Source: Mesocentrotus franciscanus
Lineage: Eukaryota; Echinodermata; Echinoidea; Camarodonta; Strongylocentrotidae
Assembly (NCBI GenBank): GCA_037976565.1
Contig: CP137667.1
Span: 33,964,425-34,028,424 of the forward strand
DNA: 64,000 nucleotides
Direction: 5' to 3'
This document shows, one piece after another, positions 58,201-64,000 of the stretch; positions within the stretch are counted from its first letter, which is position 1; every line of letters begins with the position of its first letter. Position numbers and translations under genes: made by a program. A model generated the notes under the pieces. It did not search any database. It was not told the origin of the DNA and worked only from the letters and a program-made list of their open reading frames with translations.

Positions 58201-61200
58201 ATCTTGCAAACACATTCAACCATACTCACTCATTCACACACAATGCAATGCACTTTAAAGCATATTATAAGAGAGAAAGAGAGAGAAGAAGAAGAGAGTA
58301 GAAGAGACTAGAATATTAAAAAGAAAAAGAAAGAAGAGGATGCATATGGAAAATGCGAAACATGAGATGAAAACTTATAGTCCCAGTACCCAGTTTTACA
58401 AATTAATAAATAGTTCCCTTTTGCACCGGGCGGTCGCCCCCCAAAAAAAAAAAAAAAAAAGAGGAAGAGAAGAGAAAAAAGAGAGAAAAAGGAAGAGGAC
58501 GTAGGAAGAAAAGGGAAATTCAGACATAATAATTTAATGAAACGTCAAAGCTTCCGCGCTTCGCGCGGAAGCAGGGAAACTGAATTCAGACAATTCAGGA
58601 TTTAGAGTCGCGAACGGTACAACAAGTCGTCTTCTTTCTCTAATTAATGAAACGTCAAAGCTTCCGCGCTTCGCGCGGAAGGGGGAACTGAATTCAGACA
58701 ATTAAGATTAAGTTTCGAGAACGGTACAACGAATCGTCTTCTTTCTTTAATAACTTAATGAAACGGCAAAGCTTCCGCGTTTTGCGCGGGAGGGGGGACT
58801 GAATTCAGACAATTAAGATTGAGATTCGAGTACGGTACAACGAATCGTCTTCTTTCTCTACTAATTTAATGAAACGTCAAACTGAACTCAGACAAGGACT
58901 CTTAAATGAGCGTCGAGAACGGTACAACGAATCGTCTTCTTACTCTAATAACTTAATGAAAATGCAAAGCTTCCGCGCTTCGCGCGGGAGGGGAGGGAGA
59001 GAGAATTGAATTCAGACAAGGATTAAGAGTCGAGAACAGTACACCGAATCGCGTCTTCTTTCTCTACTAATTTAAGGAAACGTCAAACTGAACTCAGACA
59101 AGGACTCTTAAGCGTCGAGAACGGTTACGAATCGTCTTCTTACTTTAATAACTTAATGAAAATGCAAAGCTCCCCCCTCCCTGCACCCACCCCCTAGGGT
59201 GTAAGTGATTCGAGCGGGCGAACTACCGCCCCCCTAAAATAAAATCCTGGCTACGCGCTTGTTTTGCACAAAACTTTAAATCTAGACAAAGTTGAACTTG
59301 ATCTTATGTCCTCGCTAATATATAGGGATAGGGTTGTATGCTGGCAGTAATCATTTGAGGTGGTCTCCAGGAATGTTTGCCCCCTCTCCCTCCAGCTAGG
59401 ACCCTGTTCGCGCGCCTGTACATATAGGAACACCAATATTTATTGTCAAAAGTAAATTCTTAAAATCTGTGTCATGTTCACTAGTTTTCTCATAAGTATT
59501 CGTCAACTCCATGTTCATGTATTGTTTATAATTGAAGTCCATTTTCATTGAAATTGCAGGTATACTGCATCAGAGCAGAAGTTGACGAAGGTGCAGTATC
59601 TTGTGTTTATGCACTGATGTCAGGAAAGACTCGGGCTCTTTATATCACCCTCTTCAACGCTCTGATGGAAGCCCTCATTGATAGAGGGTATGATGCACAC
59701 GCACGTAGGACCATTGTGACAGATTTTGAAGAGGCCGCTAGGAGTGCAGTCCTCTTTTGTCTGGGGAATGCTGTACAACTCCACGGATGTTTTTTCCACC
59801 TAACCCAGAGAACATGGTCGAGGGTAACCGACAATGGCCTCAGAGGCTTATATGTGCAAGGTAAACATTCACATTCACAGCAGAAACGTTCACAAAGCTG
59901 TGATTGATTCAGTGCCATGTCTAAAAGATCGTAGCAAGGATTTCGTGGAGGAGGGGTAGCGATGAGCACGCAAAGTCAAGCGAATTATCGAGCGCGATAT
60001 TAAAGAGAAGGTTGAGTTCTGGGAAGAGGTGAAAAATAATTTGTGAGCGTTATCATTGTTATTATGCAAGAGTGGAAGAACATCAGATAAAAAATGTTCC
60101 CTGAAAAGCATGGCTCTTCAAATGCCTTAATATCTTAAATATAACATGTTACAGCATAAAAATCAGGGCGGATTTTATGCCACATGTTCGTGTAGTCCCA
60201 TATACATCTTTCTGTGTACAGTGCTTGTAACTTTACCAAGACTGGGCCAATTTTTTTATCATTTTGATGATTCCAGAACCTTGCAGTACACACCAATACT
60301 TATATGCTAAATGATCAACCTTTTCTGATCGATTCCACACTGTTTCTTTCACAATGCAGTCACATGACCAGAACTCAACTTTATCTTTAAGCGTCCGATA
60401 TTGTAAAAGGGGAGGTTTTTGGAGGTGAAGCTTCGACGTTTCTTGTCATGTTTCGGGTTGTCAACGTTCCTTAACTGCTCCTTCTCTTACCATGTGCTCT
60501 CACCTGTTTGGGAGGTGGGGGTTTGCCGCCACCAGCTATGCACCTGCAGATCAAAACTATAACAAAAAGTTCCCTCTTAGAAATTATGTGAAAAAGGTAG
60601 GCCCAATACTACTTTTTTGTATTTTGTTTCAAAATAAAGGTCTATTAGTTACAATGTGTTATCAATGATGTAGTTTTAGTTCCGACTCTTGGGAAAAGAA
60701 TCTTAAGATAAAGGATACATGTTTAGTGTACATGTATAACAACTGGGATCTCGGACATACTTTACATATCACAATTAAGAAACTAAATTAAAAAACATTG
60801 TATATTATCATAGTTTTTATGTCTGAACCTTTCAAGTATTCCAAACTTTCTTGTAATTTATCAAATTCCTTACAACCTTTACCATTCCCTCCGCTTTTTC
60901 AGCTTGAAGACAAATCAACTCGATGAGTACAAAATATTGGATTATCTTCTAAATGCAAGTCACAAAGCAGTTGCTTATAAATGAGAAATGTTCGTTCATA
61001 TCTTGTCAACAGATGAGGAAGTCCGCACCTACCTAGGCATGATGGACGGCTTGGCTTTTCTCCCTCCTCAAGACGTGCTTCGAGGAATGGCATTCATAAG
61101 GCGCATAATGCCCACCCCTGCTCTTCAGCCAGTGGTTGATTCTTTCGACCGTACCTATGTGAACGGAACCGTGCGAGCAGATGGACACGTTACACCTCCA

Positions 61201-62443
61201 CGCTTCCCTCCAGAAGACTGGAACGTCCATCAAATTACTCTTCACGATGGGGATCGAACGAACAATGTATGTGAAGGTTGGAATAATGCCTTCGGTAATC
61301 TAATTGGTATGTAACGTTATTTCCCTAAATTAAAATTCTATGCAATGCACATTACAACATGTCAAATAGATAAATATCCATGCACAAGGTATATCTCAAA
61401 ACCTAGAAATTATTTCAAAAACCAAATAGCACCAATGGATAGAGGAACGCAAAATTACCTCATGACGAAATTTTCTTCGACAATGGGAAAGACATTATGA
61501 ACATGTTGACAAAAGATCGGCATATTTTGCTAGTACGTTCGAAAAAGGGGATCTAGAAAGCTTATTTTTGAGAGAAGATGTCATCAAACTTGTAAGAAAA
61601 AAAAATCAAATAAGTCTATGGTATTTTGCCTTGATATTCATGCAGTTGCCTTACCTTTATTGGATCTCTATATTTTGATAAATTATTTGTAATTATAAGC
61701 TGACGTGCGCGAAGTTTGGACTCGTTCTAGTATACATTTGTTTTAGTTGTAGCGCGATACGACATCGAACTTTATTATTTAGAAATAATGGATTAAACAT
61801 TGCTTTCTTTAGAAACTTAAATTGTGAGCAAAATATGGTCACTATATCATACAGGTATTGATCGGGATCACCTCAATAAGCATTCATAATACATGTATTA
61901 TTTAATCACACAGCGAGATTAGATTACTGTACGCCAAGTGCATGAAGAGTGTAAAAGGTCGAGAGTGATTTCAGTCCCCTATTATATTGCTTATAGAAAT
62001 CATGTCCAGATGAAGTTATATCATTTTATTTGACGTTTGCACATTTCAAAAGGTAGCTCAAAAAATGGAGATATAAACAAAGTCTTTACGATCGTTTAAT
62101 CAACTTTTATTTTTGTTGGGGGTGTTTATGTTTTGCTTTGTTTATTCAGACGGTATAATGCTTGGTATTTATTTCCTTTTAAGGGCGTGTTCATCCTCCC
62201 TTTTGGTCCTTCCTCTCGGCCCTGAGAAAGGATTGGGCATTGACAGATACTCAACTACAACAATCTGCACTGGGAATTCCAGTAAAAAGAAGGAAAAGGA
62301 GAAGCTATGTGGCACACCAACGCAGGCTGAAGGTTCTTTGCCAGCGATACGATGCGGATGGAGATATGGAAGCGTTCCTCAGAGCTATTGGGCCATCCAT
62401 TAGGATAAATAAAGCCTGGCATCGTGATGAGCAGGCACCATAG
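55228..62443 (+). CDS. MULE-transposase-domain protein (FLYWCH-associated type), 3' part of gene
   Basis: Exons 55228-55433, 56845-57073, 59560-59860, 61013-61306 and 62184-62443 join through AG/GT sites in one open frame of 429 residues to a TAG. Exon 1 has ATPHNHEPDENRTRVV, the histidine-rich end of a FLYWCH finger, then EIRGQLGQLSALRRDVQRHR. Exon 2 has STWYMDGTFSRAPAIFKQ (first catalytic Asp). Exon 3 has TIVTDFEEAARSAV (second Asp) and VQLHGCFFHLTQR. Exon 4 has DRTNNVCEGWNNAFGNLIG (catalytic Glu). Exon 5 has HPPFWSFLSALRKDWALT and a basic KRRKRRSYVAHQRRLKVLCQ. These are Mutator-like transposase landmarks, and all three acidic residues are kept. The FLYWCH core is missing, so the true start may lie upstream of 55228, which is only the first possible ATG. 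An intact multi-exon frame suggests either a recently active element or a gene taken over by the host. Confidence 0.82.
55440..56840. other. MULE gene intron 1 with transposon debris
   Basis: Purine-rich tract at 55953-56140. Paired phrases GCTCATCTGATCGTAATTTA (56358) and GCTCATCTGACCGTAATTAA (56471) with CTCCGCCCCTGG nearby form a diverged tandem duplication. GGATCCGCACCTGA at 56728 resembles the right end of the hAT-like elements in this window. A minus-strand segment at 55485-55666 (SLKRDFKECFKDGVW) may be a LINE tail. Confidence 0.5.
57968..58430 (-). mobile_element. LINE 3' end with (GAATT)n tail in MULE intron
   Basis: Read on the minus strand, AT-rich sequence ends GGCTGAATAAATTGAATTGA with two further ATTGA units, the same style of short-repeat tail as the LINE at 5902 (GAATTGAATAAACTGAACT). 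No coding part remains. The left limit at 57968 is clear, the right one is a guess. Confidence 0.55.
58530..59165. repeat. ~100-115-bp tandem array with strong hairpin
   Basis: About six units of TTAATGAAACGTCAAAGCTT, a perfect hairpin CCGCGCTTCGCGCGG, GAACTGAATTCAGACAA and ACGGTACAACGAATCGTCTT. The hairpin is present in units at 58549, 58660, 58770 (degraded) and 58969, and absent from the units at 58873 and 59083, which go straight from GAAACGTCAA to ACTGAACTCAGACAAGG. Confidence 0.9.
59861..61012. other. MULE gene intron 3, nothing recognised
   Basis: No repeat or coding signal. A TTTTTCAG at 60893-60900 looks like an acceptor, but joining there would give an immediate stop, so the acceptor at 61011-61012 is preferred. 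Confidence 0.5.
61307..62183. other. MULE gene intron 4, nothing recognised
   Basis: AT-rich intron sequence without clear repeats. Confidence 0.5.
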
Positions 62444-63460
62444 TTTGTACCCAACCGATAAATGTGACCTGCAGAAAATCACTATTCATCTATACTGGAA
62501 TTTCTTGTGGATGAAAGTGGAGTGTATGCTCATGTTACTTTTCTATTGTTGTTGTTCTTGTTTTTACACGCTCTGCTGTGGCTTCAGAGCTACTTGATTA
62601 CAAAATTTTGCATTGCAAACATCTACGTTGTTCACAATTTGGCAGTAAACAGTGGGGAAGGGCTCGGTAAACAAGAATTCTGATTTTAGCATCTTAAGTG
62701 AGTTTACATCCCGTGCATGTTCACTGGACATTCCTACTCGAACATGCCTATAATACTCTCTTTGAATTAATTTTGTAAGAGAATATATGAAATATTGTTT
62801 GCCGAGGTGTGCCGGATATTATTTAAGCTTTCTTAAAGTGCCTGAAAATGTCTGTTCTGGAGATGCCGTTGAGTAAATGTTCTCCGGCTTAATACCTCCA
62901 TATAGCCATTTGCAATATCAATATAATTGTACCTAGTAGTGTGATGCTGTATAATCCCTTGATGTAGGTATGTTATACCCCAAGAATATGAAGAGTTTTC
63001 TTGCAAAAGGATCTACATTCACTTTAGCTATTTTGGAGTAAATCAAGGTTTTTATTTTATACACCATAAGTCCTTCTAATATCTTGAAGAGTTACCATAA
63101 GAGGTAATAAAATGACCGTTTGAAAGATCTTGCTGAAATCTTGTATTTTATATAATTTCCTTTTAAATATATATATATTTTTATATCGGGACTTTTGCAA
63201 GAAAACAGGGATATGGGGCTTTTGCAAGAAAACATTTGAATGCTTAATAGACTCGTATATGTTATTAGCTGTTCATAATAAAAGTATCTAACATGATAAG
63301 CACCAATCTCTCCATCCTTGTACCATCCTATTGCAAGGCTACTCAATCATTTACTTTGCCCCACATAGCAATAGCATCTATTGAATTCAATTTAGAGCAA
63401 CAGTAGTGCTTGTTGCCGTGATTCATTTGGATAATCAGAACACTATGACTACCTGGGGTC
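62444..63460. other. 3' flank, nothing recognised
   Basis: AT-rich. GGGACTTTTGCAAGAAAACA and GGGGCTTTTGCAAGAAAACA are near-duplicates 25 bases apart at 63188-63231. Confidence 0.4.
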
Positions 63461-63757
63461 TCATCGTTATTCATAAGGACTATTTCTAAGGACCGCTATT
63501 CATAGCATGAGTGGAGGGTCGCTATTCATAATACAAAATCGGGGTCGTTAATCATAACGATCACTAATCATAAAGCAAGAAAAGAGTGTTGGTATTCATA
63601 ATTCTATACCTAATTTATTGTCATATTATGGGAAGCGTTCCTTATGAGTAATATCCCTCAATTTGAATTATGAATAGCGACCCTCATCTCATGTTATGAA
63701 TAGCGGCCCTTATGAATGATGGTCCTTATGAATTATGGTCGCTATGAATAGTGAGGT
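63461..63757. mobile_element. foldback element built from TATTCATA motifs
   Basis: Left arm about 63461-63540 and right arm 63660-63757 are inverted copies: CCGCTATTCATAGCATGAG, GGAGGGTCGCTATTCATAAT against ATTATGAATAGCGACCCTC, CATGTTATGAATAGCGG. TATTCATA or TATGAATA occurs about ten times. Non-coding. The right end of the window after it is C-rich (CCCCTCC) and featureless. Confidence 0.8.
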
Positions 63758-64000
63758 TACTCTGAATACCTAATCCTTATCCCCATCCACTTGTCACCTT
63801 CTGCCCCTCTTTGCGGGATAGTACACCCTGCCCCGTGGACTGTACCCCTCCCGTGGAATTTTGTGCTCCTTGCCCGCTTTAGTGTAATACACCATCTACC
63901 CCTTCTTTGGTTAATTATATCCCTGCCCACCTTGCCCTTGAGCCCTTCCCCTCTGCATTCTTACTTTGTAAACAAATTACCCAAAACATCTTTCAATTTG

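Overview
This is a stretch of an animal (metazoan) genome, not bacterial or viral. Every convincing host gene is split by GT-AG introns, intergenic DNA is AT-rich, and most of the window is transposon-derived. The mix of transposons points to a marine invertebrate deuterostome, most likely an echinoderm: L2-type LINEs with a 2A-like leader, a Tx1-like LINE, a DIRS-type tyrosine-recombinase element, PIF/Harbinger, hAT and mariner MITEs, and many foldback elements. That assignment is inference. There is a 500-N assembly gap at 3624-4123.

Layout. 364-3432 (+): six exons of an ABC-2 transporter of the ABCG20/ABCH kind, running into the gap. 4700-5902: LINE remnant with a (GAACT)n tail. 6707-10065: foldback MITE split by a decayed PIF/Harbinger transposon (6743-9600). 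10452-13454 (-): the last three coding exons of a UDP-glycosyltransferase, with a mariner MITE and a LINE fragment in the large intron. 14640-23250: three LINEs (RTE-like, Tx1-like, L2-like). 24000-34000: duplicated non-coding blocks, an orphan signal-peptide exon and several MITEs. 34663-39968 (+): a whole immunoglobulin-superfamily receptor gene (signal peptide, V-like domain, C1-like domain, membrane helix, cytoplasmic tail). 40800-44215: two decayed LINEs. 46681-53886 (-): a DIRS-type retrotransposon with perfect 40-bp inverted ends. Its reverse transcriptase is split by a 2.3-kb transposon that carries a roughly 176-bp satellite and a zinc-finger fragment. 55228-62443 (+): a five-exon, open-frame MULE-transposase-domain gene. 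63461-63757: a terminal foldback element.

How the parts relate. No operon logic applies. The most interesting theme is the Ig receptor locus. The complete gene has a probable paralogous first exon 9 kb upstream (25608-25680, same 73-nt length and phase), and blocks of shared flanking DNA are scattered over 20 kb. This suggests a tandemly expanding family of membrane Ig receptors being broken up by transposons. Its own cytoplasmic exon is tandemly duplicated, with the splice donor lost in one copy. The second theme is nested insertion with readable target-site duplications, which gives a relative chronology for the transposons.
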